Below, in pieces: positions 33,640 through 44,200 of a stretch of DNA of 64,000 nucleotides (position 1 is its first letter; each line of letters starts with the position of its first letter). Below the pieces are notes generated by a model. The model worked only from the letters and a program-made list of their open reading frames with translations, searched no databases and was not told the DNA's origin. Both the position numbers and the translations under genes were made by a program. The DNA is from Hydrangea macrophylla (lineage: Eukaryota > Streptophyta > Magnoliopsida > Cornales > Hydrangeaceae): positions 8,744,001-8,808,000 of the forward strand of contig CM066994.1 of NCBI GenBank assembly GCA_033977485.1, written 5' to 3'.

Positions 33640-34329
33640 ATGTCTGGTGTTGGGTCTTCCGGAGGTTCTTCGTGGGGTTTGCCACTGCCAGAGTCATTTG
33701 GAGTCGTGGAGGATGGCTGGAGAGGTGTGAGGATAGATCAGAAGTTTTTTGATAATCTAGAGCTAGTTTACCAACGATATCCTGAAACTTTTGTTCGTTT
33801 TGGACGAATTGGTGCTAGATCTCAATCCGATTTACTAAAACGTCTTTGTCGGATTTTGCGCCGGCTGCGGAAGACGACGCTAGAGGAGGCTGATAATGAT
33901 TTCTTTGCTAGCTTGCTAGAACAGGTGCGAAATCTGGTACAAGATAGACTGTCGGTCCACTGGTTGCATTCCCATGTAGAGGAGATGGAGCGTAGGTATG
34001 GCCTTTTTGAGCCAATGTTGGAGCGGCGTGCTGCTTTTAATACTTATCTGGAGTTGGAGAATTCTGTGACCGAGTGTGCACGAACTATGGGGCGTTACGA
34101 GAGTATAGTGTGCGGTGGCAAGCGGGTTGGCTCCCTAGATCCGAACACGGTGGAGTTTATTGAAATGTATGAAGCTGAGCATCGGCGTTTTCTGGAGCTG
34201 AAACGGGAATATGCAGATGGTAATGTTCGTTTTGAAGCTGCTAGAGCTGAAGTGTCTGCTGTTGAGCAGCAAATTCGCGAACTGGGCTTGCATATTAATT
34301 ACAAGTTGGATACCGGCTTGTTTGGCTAG
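33640..34329 (+). CDS. cassette gene B: paralogue of genes A and C, 229 aa
   Basis: I chose the ATG at 33640 because it gives MSGVGSSGG, aligning with the starts of A and C; the frame is open slightly further upstream. DGWRG is at residues 25-29 and YPETF at 47-51, exactly as in gene A. The later LSVHWLHSHVEEMERRYGLF aligns with LPVQWLLHHLEDMQQKYFVF of gene A. A long coiled coil follows (about 150-215), and the C-terminus NYKLDTGLFG matches A. Similarity between A and B is spread over the whole length, pointing to tandem duplication inside the element. Function unknown. Confidence 0.7.
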   Translation: MSGVGSSGGSSWGLPLPESFGVVEDGWRGVRIDQKFFDNLELVYQRYPETFVRFGRIGARSQSDLLKRLCRILRRLRKTTLEEADNDFFASLLEQVRNLVQDRLSVHWLHSHVEEMERRYGLFEPMLERRAAFNTYLELENSVTECARTMGRYESIVCGGKRVGSLDPNTVEFIEMYEAEHRRFLELKREYADGNVRFEAARAEVSAVEQQIRELGLHINYKLDTGLFG

Positions 34330-35151
34330 CCAGATCTTTAGTTGTATTTGAAGGCATGGAGTATATGTTTTTATTTTGTGTTACTGATATTAGGTGAAAT
34401 GTATGTATATTTTTATTTTGCCCCGAGCAGTGGCGGTTTTGTCCATTGTTGGTATCTTAATGAATGTAATGGAGTTGAGGTTTGCAAATTTTTTTTTTTA
34501 AGATCTGCTTATCTCGGGCACCTTTAGTAGTGTTGAAATTAAAAAAAAAAATTTTAAGAATGAGGGTATTGTACGAAGGATAATAACTAGAGGATATGGA
34601 CCGTGTAGAGGATCAGAGCGTATTTTTGATTCTTTCATAGAGAAATCTGGCAAAGATTTTAATTGTACTGGCGATGTGAGTGAGGGGACTAGTGATCAGG
34701 AGCTAGTAATTTAAATAGGGACAATGGCCGGATAGCATGTGTGTTTTAAGTGGGAGCTCCTCTTGGTTTTTTTTTTATATCTAAAGTTAGTTTATAGGGT
34801 GTAAAGGAAGAAGAAGAAAAGAAGAAGAGAAAAGCAGAGGAAGAGAGAAGAGGTATAGACATTTAGGCAAGCTTGGAGTGGAGACACCATTGGTGGTTTC
34901 TCAAGGTATGGATTTCTCTTTGCCTCTTACTTCCCTCTATATGAGGATGTGGGTATATATGTGTATGTAAGGATGTAGTTGTGATTGGGTTAAGGGGTTT
35001 GTATGTATAAGGAGATGGGTCCATGGGGGTAGTGGTGAAATCGGGTGGTGATCCGGTTTGTGGTGGTGGTGTGGCGAGGTGGGGGGGGGGGGGGGGGTTT
35101 TCGGGTGGGCGTGGGGGTTGGGGAGCCGAAGGCAGAGGGAGGGGCCGATGC

Positions 35152-35190
<39 letters not shown>

Positions 35191-36471
35191 GTGGTGAGTT
35201 CCGAACGGTGGGGGGGGGGTTTTTCGATGGTGTGTTTCGGAGAAGGGGTCCGAGAGGGGGAGAGGGCTCCGAGTGGTAGGGGACCGAGGCCCTTCTGGTT
35301 TTTATTTATTTATTTTTTTTTTGGGTTGATTTCGAATGAGGGAGTTCCGGAGGTGGTGTTTCCGATGGGGGAGGGTTTCGGAAGTTGGTTCCGAAGGTCC
35401 GGACAGTTCGGGGATGAGGGTGGTTTCGGGAGTTGGGCAGGTTTGGCGGTGCGGGTTCCGAGTGGGCCGAAGGATGAATGGTCGGGGGTTTTTGGTGTTC
35501 CGGAAGTGGGGGTCCGAAGGGGCCGAATGGGTGTGGGGTTTCCGGGGGATTCCGAGAGTGTACGGATCCGATGGCCCCTTTGTTTTTTTTTTTTTTTGAA
35601 GTTTCGAAAGGGGGCGGGGATTTCCGAATAGGTTGGGGTGTTTCCGAGGGTGGGGGGAGAATTCCGAGTGACGGGGTGGTGGTTCCGAGGGTGGGGGGAG
35701 GTTTCCGAGGGTGGGGGGAGGATTCCGAGTGACGGGGTGGTGGTTCCGAGGGCGAGAGAGAGAAACGGTGGTGGGAAAGACCGAAGCCCCTTTCGGGTTT
35801 TTTTTTTAAGTGTTGAGTTCCGAATGGTGGGGGGCTCCGTCGGTGCGTTTCGGAAAAGGGGTCGGAAGGTGAGGTTTCGGAAAAGCGGTTACCGAGTGTC
35901 GGGGTGGTGGTACCGGGGGTGGGGGGCGGTTACCGAGTGTCGGGGTGGTGGTACCGAGGGTGGGTTCCAAATGGTGGGTTCCGGAAATGGGGAGTGTTCC
36001 GGATGGGGTGAGTTCCGAATGGTGGGTGCTGGGTGAATGTTCCGATAGATGGGGGATTTGTCGGATGAGGTGGGTTCCGAATGTTTGTTAGGAAGGGGGA
36101 GATCCGGGGGCTTTCGGGTTTTCTCCCTCTTTTTTTAGTTCTGGGGTGGTTGTTCCGTCGGTGGGGGAGGGGTGGGTTCGGGGGTGGGTCCGAAGGCTTT
36201 GGTGGGTTTTTTTTTTTTTTTTTTTGATTTGCGAGCGAGTAGCGAGGTTCCGAATGTGGTGTGTTCGAGTCGCCCTTGCTGTTTGATAATGAATAATAAC
36301 GGCGTTTAATACAAATAGAGAGATTGGTGTTGGAGGGGACTAACCTTGTCGTTGTTGTCTTTTGATTTTTAACAGCATAGTTTTATTGCCATTGGTTGCA
36401 AAGCTCTGTGATTCTTATCAAGATGTATTGTTTTGCAGCATTCTGCTATTCGGTGCTGATCTTTTGTCGGG
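34330..36471 (+). other. 5' region of the PMD gene: probable leader exon and long G-rich intron
   Basis: A purine-rich stretch at 34800-34860 leads to TTCTCAAG/GTATGG near 34906, a fair splice donor. TTGTTTTGCAG at 36429-36439 is a fair acceptor 33 bases before the ATG at 36472. This suggests a non-coding leader exon and a first intron of about 1.5 kb holding the G-rich block. ORFs of up to 202 codons inside it are by-products of base composition. Confidence 0.4.
35015..36240 (+). repeat. G-rich, T-tract-rich low-complexity block with tandem words
   Basis: Extreme strand bias: the plus strand has G runs up to about 18 (35081-35098) and T tracts of about 15-30, with almost no C runs. Repeated words such as TTCCGAGGGTGGGGGGAG and TTCCGAGTGACGGGGTGGTG recur between about 35640 and 35960. 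Many G3+ runs lie close enough for G-quadruplexes on the plus strand. Confidence 0.85.
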
Positions 36472-39400
36472 ATGGTGCAAGAGCTTGGTCACGGGGCGGG
36501 TGATCAACCACTTCTAGGTATTCCGGAGAGATTTTGGCAGCGTGCCCCGTATATATTTACAAATGATAACTTCTGGCAGCCGATTGTTGAAAGTGTAAAC
36601 GGAGGTGGCACATGTTCGGAGGCGGATAGTGCGGCGAGGTTTGATTTGCCGCCTGCTCATGCTATTATCCGATTGGGTGTGGAGAGGGTTGAATATCCTC
36701 ATGCTGTATTAAAGTTTGTAGCTGCTTCGGGAGTTGCTCAGTGTGAAGCGTGGAATGAATGGACGGAGTACATATTGGCAAACTTTGAGGCTGTCCTGAA
36801 GGAGGCGCGGATTTATGACTCTATTAGTTTATTCAGAGATATGAGGTGCTCTTTAGAGGAGAGAGACATATTGACTTTGATTTCCCGCTGGTGCTCAGTC
36901 ACGCATACTTTTGTTGCTGCATGGGGTGAGTTTACCCCCACTTTGGAGGATGTCTCGTCTCTATTTTTATTGAATATTGGTGGTGGTTTGGATTTTGGCT
37001 CCTATCAGCTTTCGGTGGAGGATATGGTGGTAGTTGAGGCGTTAGAAGCCGGTACCTTAGCCTGTCAGTTTACTTCGCATTTTCTGAATGATGGTAAGGA
37101 GAGGCCCAGGGGTCCTATTCCGAACGGAGATAAGGCCGATTATCGTGCGTTTCTTCGGTATTTCTGGGAAGATCGACAACCAGGTGCGAAGCGACGACAT
37201 CGGAAGAGTTTTACTGGGAAGGGGAAGGATTATAGTCTTGCTGCTTATCTTGTGTGTTGGCTCTCAAGATACATATTTGGAGGTGCCCCAGAAGACGGGC
37301 CTTGCTCACATTTATTCGGATTGGCCTCTATTTTATCACGCGGGCAGGCTCTCCCATTGGCGCAAATGTTCTTGGGATCGTTATATTTACGGTTGGATAT
37401 GGTGGCCCAGGACATGCGACGTTCGGTGGGGCGGTATGACATTGCTACGCATGTTTCATATTTATTCTTACAGTTGTTTTTGTTTGAGAGATGGCGCGGC
37501 TATGCGGGGCCTGGTTCGACGAGGGTGGCATCTAGATTTTGGGGACAACGGTGGGGGTCTGACGTACGACCTGAGTTTCCTCTCGCTCGGGTTATTGATG
37601 ATGAATCAGCGTTTATATTCCGTCCGTACGTGGAGATTGCTAGTATGACGCAGCTACCTTTGTTCCGTAGGCTTCCGGCTCGGAGTGTGGTGAGGAGTAC
37701 TTTGGGTGGCGAGGCGGAGGATGTGGTAGCGGCCGTTCATGCTGTTACGCGTATGTATTTGCCTGGGTTCACGGAGCGTGGAGCTCGTGAGATGATATAT
37801 CGCCCAGATAGGGTATGTAGGCAGTTCGGCCTTAATCAAGGAGCCGTGGTTCTAGACTCGCCGTGCCCACTTGTCGGTTTGCGTGACTGCTATGAGGGGC
37901 GTAGTAGCATGGGTCCGGATACAGTGTTATTGGTTGGGCCGGAGATTTCTGGTTGTTGTGTAGGCGACTATGCTCTCTTTTGGCGACATGCTCAGGCGAG
38001 GTTTTACGCATATTGTGATGACGCTCCTATGCCGGTGTCGGTGCCGCGGATAAAAAATGCAGACCCCACGCTACGAGCAATAAGTAAGAAGGACGGTGCC
38101 ACTCGCACTCATGATGCTGCCCGGTGGGGTAAGTCCAGATTTTTTGACCGACTACAGAGGAGTGTTGTATTGGTCGATGGTGATGGTTGGGATAGTAGTT
38201 TCTTGTTAATTGAGTTTGATACCTCCGAGGATAGTCCCATGCGGAGAAAGAAACATGTGAGTCCCTCTTATAAATTTGATTTGATCACACATCTATTTTA
38301 TTTATTAATATTCGATTTAAAGGACTTTGTTGGTTAAAATTTTGTCTTTCTGTTTGTGCAGGTGTTGCAGCATGCGGTAAATAAAAGAAAAAGGAGAAGT
38401 GAGAGCAGAAGGGGCCAAGCAATCATTATAGATACCGAGGACCCCGAGGACACCGATGACGCGGGATTATCAATTCCTTCGGATGACATCCAGGACATTC
38501 CTTTTTTTGATACTGGTGTGGAGGATGCATTGTTGATGGATGCGGGTGTAGCTCCGGCTTTTCGGCCCATGGAGGAGGTGTTTATGTGCGATGATGTTGG
38601 AGGTGGGGCAATCGACGAATCGCCGGGAGATCAAGAATGTGAAACTGCTATAGGGGATGGGCGGCGAGAACGACTGGAGAGGGTGGATAGTGATTCCTCT
38701 GGTGAGGTCGTGGAGCGTATGCAGTTACCGATGGTAGACGCTTCGGTTTTGACGTCTGTGGCCGCCGGTGTTTTTGGTTCTGGCCGCCCTTTGAGTGGTG
38801 TCAGCCGTCCTTGTCCCGTTGGGACCGGGTTTTCACTTTCGGACTCCGGCTTCCGGAGATTTGCGGGCTCCGCTTCTTCGGATAATACTGGCTTTGGGGC
38901 TACTACTGGTGACGGTGAGGCAATTGTGTCTCTCGGTGTTTTTCAATCCGGGCTTGGCACTACTTTGGGGTTACGGTCGCATGAGTTTGATAGGCGGACG
39001 TTGAGTTCCGATGGTGTCCACTCTCCGCCGTGTGGTAGGACTACTGATTCGGCTTCCGAGACGGTTACAGTTGGCGTTAGCTCTTCTGTGTTAGCTCCTG
39101 AGTCGTTTCCTGTTGTGGCTTCTATACCTCATGCAAGCTCTGCTGAAGGCGGGTTACCCATTCCGAGTTTGGCCAGTATTTTGGGGAAAATTCCTGGTGA
39201 CGTTCCTTTCCCGGCTCTTGCTACTGCCACTGAGGAAGTCGTGTTGGGGATGATATATCGTCGGTATCCGCAGACCTTTTCTCCTTCGGTCATGAGGGTT
39301 GCTGCTGGTTTAAGGTCTTTTTTCTTGAGCACACTTGCATCTATGGTTTGGAGTTTATTTGCCACTAATGTGGCGGATTTGAGTGGAAGCCTTCTAAATA

Positions 39401-39765
39401 ATATGGCGAGTGAGCTTGCATCTTTTAGGGAGGTTATGGGCTCGGATGTGTGTTGGTTGGAGGCGCGTTTGGCCCTAGTTAGGGTAGCTACTGGGTTGAG
39501 GTGTGCGGATGACGAGATGGCGAGCGTGAGTACTAGGATGGTGGAGATTGAGCGGGAAAGGGCCGACTTGGAACGTCGGTTGGTGGCATTGAAGGAGGAG
39601 GAGGCGATTCTTGGGGGTCGTGAGAGGGCGGTTATTAAGGTACGTGAGTTTTTGAGTACCTTGGGGACTTTTGACGCGAGTGCCCTCCGGATGCCTGCAG
39701 ATAGTCTCGGCATTGGCGATTTGTTTTCTTCCGCAGATATGGATATTCTTGGTACTTTCCGATAG
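36472..39765 (+). CDS. antisense PMD gene of the Tat element, two exons, about 1062 aa, intact
   Basis: Exon 1 is 36472-38256 (595 codons), exon 2 38362-39765 (467 codons plus stop), and the intron 38257-38361 (105 bp, GTGAGT ... TTTGTGCAG) is phase 0. Residues about 60-450 form a plant mobile domain: WNEWTEYILANFEAVLKEAR then IYDSI, LISRWCSVTHTFVAAWGEFT, and TLEDVSSLF. The middle is acidic and Ser/Gly-rich, with a KRKRR basic patch just after the splice. The last about 200 residues hold VVLGMIYRRYPQTFSPS and VCWLEARLALVR, aligning with the helical domain of genes A-C, then a coiled coil (ERERADLERRL). Cellular PMD proteins (MAIN, MAIL1) act with PP7-like phosphatase in silencing. Here it is a passenger gene opposite to pol; an anti-silencing role is only an inference. 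Confidence 0.85.
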
Positions 39766-40221
39766 GTGTTTCTTTTGTCCAAGTAAAGATATGTGCTACG
39801 TTGTCTATTATTATTATTATTTTTTTTTTTAATCATGGCGGGTATGTCCATTGTAATATATATATATCCCCCTCTTTTGTTTAGCTTATAAAAAGAAAAA
39901 TGTTATGTTTAATGCATGTTGTCTTCCTTATGCAATATATGTGATATGTGTGTATCGTTGGAGACAGGGGGAGAAGTTGGGTGAGATAAGTTGTGAAAAA
40001 ATGTAGTAAGGATAGTTGTTGCGAAAGAGAATAGAAAAGTTAAAATTGATTTTGTTTTTTTTTTTTTTTTAAATATATTAAGATTTAAAAAATAAATAAA
40101 TAAATAAAAAGTGTTTATATGTCCACACGTGGCACATACAGAGATAAGGGGGTGGGGTTAGATTTTGCTGGAAGGTTTGTGTGGCTACAACGTGCTAGTG
40201 TACGGTTTGCTTTTAAGTAGT
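39766..40221 (+). other. AT-rich spacer between the PMD gene and gene C
   Basis: Contains T tracts and a TATATATATA run near 39860. It should hold the PMD terminator and the gene C promoter. No ORF. Confidence 0.5.
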
Positions 40222-40231
40222 GTATATAAGA
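40222..40231 (+). promoter_or_regulatory. TATA box of cassette gene C
   Basis: GTATATAAGA, 52 bases before the ATG at 40284. Confidence 0.6.
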
Positions 40232-40283
40232 GGAGTATGTATAACATTCTTGTTGAGTATTTGAGTGTTAAGTGGGCTAAAGT

Positions 40284-40964
40284 ATGGCAGGCTCGTCATG
40301 GGCGTCAAATTCGGGGCCGGGCTTTTCACGGCTACCGGAGACGTTTGGGGATACGCAAGATGGCTGGCGAGGTATTCCCGTATGGGAAATACTTGTGCCT
40401 TTTTTGGAGAGGGTGTATGTACACCATCCACAAACTTTCATCGGCTTAACATATATGAATCAACAAGAAAGATTATTAGCTTGTAAGATGTTGGGCAATG
40501 TACTTTTAGAGATGTCTAGGACTAACCTGGGGGATGCCACTTACGATTATATGCAGCGAGTAAGAGGTGATATACATGATATAAGCACACAAGGGCTGCG
40601 TCTGTTGTGGCTGACGGAGCATCTGGACATGGTGGTTTTACTGCGACAATTTGTGGAGGCTAGACGGCGAAGGCATTTTGATGAGCGGCAATTTGTTGCT
40701 GTCAGCGAGAATTTCCGGAGAGCTCGAGTGGAATTGGTAACTAATGCTGGTCAGTGGAGGAGGTCGGGAGTGCCTCGCTCGTCGCAGCAGGAGGCTCAAG
40801 CATTGCGGCTTCAGGCGGCCGTGGATCGTGGTGAGGAGGAGTACAAGCTGTTTGAGGAGAGACTGGCGAGGTCGAAAATAGTGGAGCAACGTTCGCGGAC
40901 AGGGATTTCTACGGACGAAGTTACGAATGAAACATTGGTGATTGTAGGGTTGTTTGCGGAGTAA
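40284..40964 (+). CDS. cassette gene C: paralogue of genes A and B, 226 aa
   Basis: Starts MAGSSWASNSG, then LPETF, DGWRG (residues 26-30) and LERVYVHHPQTF (41-52), in the same positions as in A and B. LRLLWLTEHLDMVV is the third shared block, followed by an Arg/Glu-rich coiled coil. The C-terminus (VGLFAE) has diverged from the LDTGLF end of A and B. It converges on pol, with 253 bp and a long T tract between the stops. Function unknown. The conserved positions across three members argue that they have been kept as proteins. Confidence 0.7.
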   Translation: MAGSSWASNSGPGFSRLPETFGDTQDGWRGIPVWEILVPFLERVYVHHPQTFIGLTYMNQQERLLACKMLGNVLLEMSRTNLGDATYDYMQRVRGDIHDISTQGLRLLWLTEHLDMVVLLRQFVEARRRRHFDERQFVAVSENFRRARVELVTNAGQWRRSGVPRSSQQEAQALRLQAAVDRGEEEYKLFEERLARSKIVEQRSRTGISTDEVTNETLVIVGLFAE

Positions 40965-41018
40965 ACAACTACTCTTGAGTTTAATGGATATCGAGTGACC
41001 TTCGTAATCTAGGGGAGT

Positions 41019-41021
<3 letters not shown>

Positions 41022-41063
<42 letters not shown>
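41022..41063 (+). repeat. T42 homopolymer between gene C and pol
   Basis: An uninterrupted T run between the convergent 3' ends; on the gag-pol strand it is an A run just downstream of the pol stop. Confidence 0.95.
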
Positions 41064-41066
<3 letters not shown>

Positions 41067-41217
41067 GCTTGGTGCTTTGTTTAGTAATGTGGGGAGAGTA
41101 ACTTCGAAAATATTAAGTTGTTCATGAATGTTGTGGTACATATCTTCTTTCGACTAACAACTTTCTCTAGTGCAAACCAAAACAGTAGAACAAAAAGATG
41201 ATAAACAAAAGTGCTGG

Positions 41218-44200
41218 CTAGGCATGATATAGCTTTAACCATTGGGTGTTGATTGGTCCAGATATGGATTTTTCACCAACCTTCTGGATCCTATAATACC
41301 CGCTGGGGTTTGCTTCTTTAACTTCATAAGGTCCTTCCCACTGCGGCGTGAATTTGGGCGCCGAAATACCACGCATGATGTGCTTGGCTGCCTTCAAAAT
41401 TAAGTCTCCTTCCTTAAAAGCTCTGGGTCGGACCATAGCATCGTAAGCCCGTGCGATTTGCTTTTGGTACTTTTGGAGGTTTGATTGCGCCTTGTCCCTA
41501 TGCTCATCCAGTTGCTTGAGCATAGCCGGGCGAGGGTCGTGTAGAACCTCGCTTTTCATGGCAATTCGGGCAGAGGCTACCACCAATTCTGTGGGTAGAA
41601 CTGATTCGGCTCCATAGACCAAAGAGAAGGGAGTCGCCTGAGTTGGTCGTCTCTTGGAAGTTCTGTAGGCCCAAAGGGCCAGAGGGAGTTGGTCGGCCCA
41701 AATCTTGGGACAGTCCTTCATTGTCCTGCTTAAGATCTTCAGTAGTGTTTTATTTGTTGCCTCGGCCTGACCATTGCCTTTTGGATAATAAGGAGTGGAC
41801 TTGTGGTGGGTGATGTCATAACTTAGGAGGAGCTGTCCCACATGCTTGTTAATGAATGGTGTTCCATTATCGGATAGGACTACTTTGGGGATTCCGAAAC
41901 GGCACACAATGTGCTCTCGGATGAAGGCCGCTACTGCCGGCCCGACTGCTTTCCGCATTGGTATGGCTTCCACCCATTTGGTATAGAGTTCTGTGGCCGC
42001 GAGGATCCAAATATTGCCTTTTGATGCCGGAGAAATTGGCCCTATGAGATCGAGAGCCCAAGTGTGGAATGGCCATGGTGTCGACAGTGCTCGCAAGTCA
42101 ACGGCAGGTGCATGGATTCGATTTCCGTGGATTTGGCAAGGGTGACATCTTTTGACATGATTTTTTGAGTCTTCTTCCATCGTTGGCCAGTAGTATCCTA
42201 GGTCCAGGAGGTGGCGGTATAATTTTGTTCCCCCTTGGTGCTCGAACCCATGTGCTTCGCTCAGAACTTGGTGAATTTCTCCCCCAGCAAGACATCGCAG
42301 CGGCTCCCCATTGAAGCCGTGACGAAACAGCTGATTCTCGTGGACAAAGAATTTCAAGGCCCGTTTCTTTACTATGGCCGCGTCGCCTCTATCAAGGGGG
42401 AGAGAGTTCTCGTTCAGATAATCCATATATGGATGGCGCCAATCTGCTATCTGAGCCGTGAAATTGCAATCTTCCTTGCTCGGATCTTTCGGACATTTCG
42501 AGCAAGTCCGTTGGAACATGGAAGCCTCTTTAGACATTTCGGGCCAGTAGTACCCCTTTCTCTGTATCATCCGATAAAGACTGATATCCTTGTCTCCGCA
42601 CGCATTTTGGTGAATCTGGTGGAGTCGAAGTTTTGCCTCTTCTTCCCCCACGCATCGCGCCAAGACGCCCGTAGGAGCACGAAAATAAAGATTGCGTCCA
42701 AGGAGGGTGAAGTTTTTTAGTTCTGACACTGTCATTTTTCCTTCACGACTTAATAATTGGGTGATGATGGGTGCTCTCCAGTCGTTGATTTCCTCAGGGG
42801 GGAGTAGCTCCAAAATGGTACATGGGAGAGTTCTTTTGACGATCTCGATTCGGGTGGAGCCTTCGGGTATGTCGACTTTTGACGCAAGAGTTGCCAAAGC
42901 GTCTGGAAAGCGATTGTCCGATCTTGGCGCATGCTCCATCCGAATGGCCTCGAATTTGTCCAATAGCCTTAGGACTATGGTTCTGTATTCTGCCAAAGCT
43001 GGCTCCCTGATCGCGAATTCTCCTGAGGTTTGTTTGACAACAAGATTGGAGTCGCCCTTGATGCACAGGCGGGTGACTCCCATATTAGCGGCCGCCAGGA
43101 GTCCTAATATTAGCGCTTCGTACTCCGACTCGTTATTTGAGCATTTGAAGTCAAGCTTATAGGACAAATGGAGCTTGGAGCCGTCTGAGTGAGATATCAA
43201 GTTGATTCCTGCTCCTCCTCCCAGTGACGTAGAGGACCCGTCGAAGCTGAGAGCCCATTCCCCGAGGTCTTTGGTTGCCATTACACAGTTAAGTTCTTCT
43301 CCCGGAAGTGTTTCCCAAGGCGGTTCAAATTCTCCACTGGGGAACTGGGCTAGTAGATCTGCCAAAGCCTGACTTTTGATTGCTTTTGGTGTCACGCAAG
43401 TGATATCAAATTCGGCCAGGAGAAGGAGCCACCTCGCCATTCGTCCTGAGAGAGCAGGCTTAGATAGGAGATATCGCAATGGGTCACACCTCGTAACCAA
43501 GTGTACGATATGACTGAGAAAGTAGTGCCTGAATTTTTGGGCTGCGAATGTGAGTGCGAGACAATGCCGCTCGATGGGCGTGTATCTTACCTCAGCATCA
43601 CGGACCACCCGACTAATGTAGTATACCGGTTTTTCTTTTCCGTCAATCTCCTGGGCAAGGAGTGCCCCGATAGATTTGTGCGTGGATGTGAGATAGAGGA
43701 GCAGCGGTTTTTCCTGTGTTGGAGCCACCATGGTGGTGGGAGCTGACAAAGCTCTCTTGACAGCTTCGAAAGATTGCCGGTGGACTTCTTCCCATCTGAA
43801 TTTGGCTTTCCCTTTCAGCAGATCTCCCAGGGGGTGAGATATCTCTGACAACGCTGGAATGAATCTACGGAGATAGGACACCCTTCCCATGAACTGCTTT
43901 AGTTGCTTCTGAGTACTTGGCGGTGGCATGTCCATGATTGATTTGGCCTTTGTCGGGTCTAGGTCGATGCCATGGCGATGGACTATGAACCCGAGGAATT
44001 TTCCCGCCGTAACCCCGAAGGCGCACTTGAGTGGATTCATCCGGAGCTTGAATTTTCTGCAACGTTCAAAAACGGCACGGAGATCGTTTTCATGGCCTTT
44101 CCCTTGTCTGGATTTCACTACGATATCGTCCACGTAATCCTCCAAATTATGGTGGAGCATATCATGGAAGATGGTCGTCATTGCCCTTTGGTAAGTGGCG

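Noticed and set aside
35023..36036. ORFs of 73-202 codons, Gly/Arg/Phe-rich
   Set aside because: Produced by the G- and T-rich low-complexity block; no codon structure, and they overlap each other in different frames.
42235..43162. plus-strand ORFs of 156-161 codons across pol
   Set aside because: Shadows of the minus-strand pol frame, which has all catalytic motifs.
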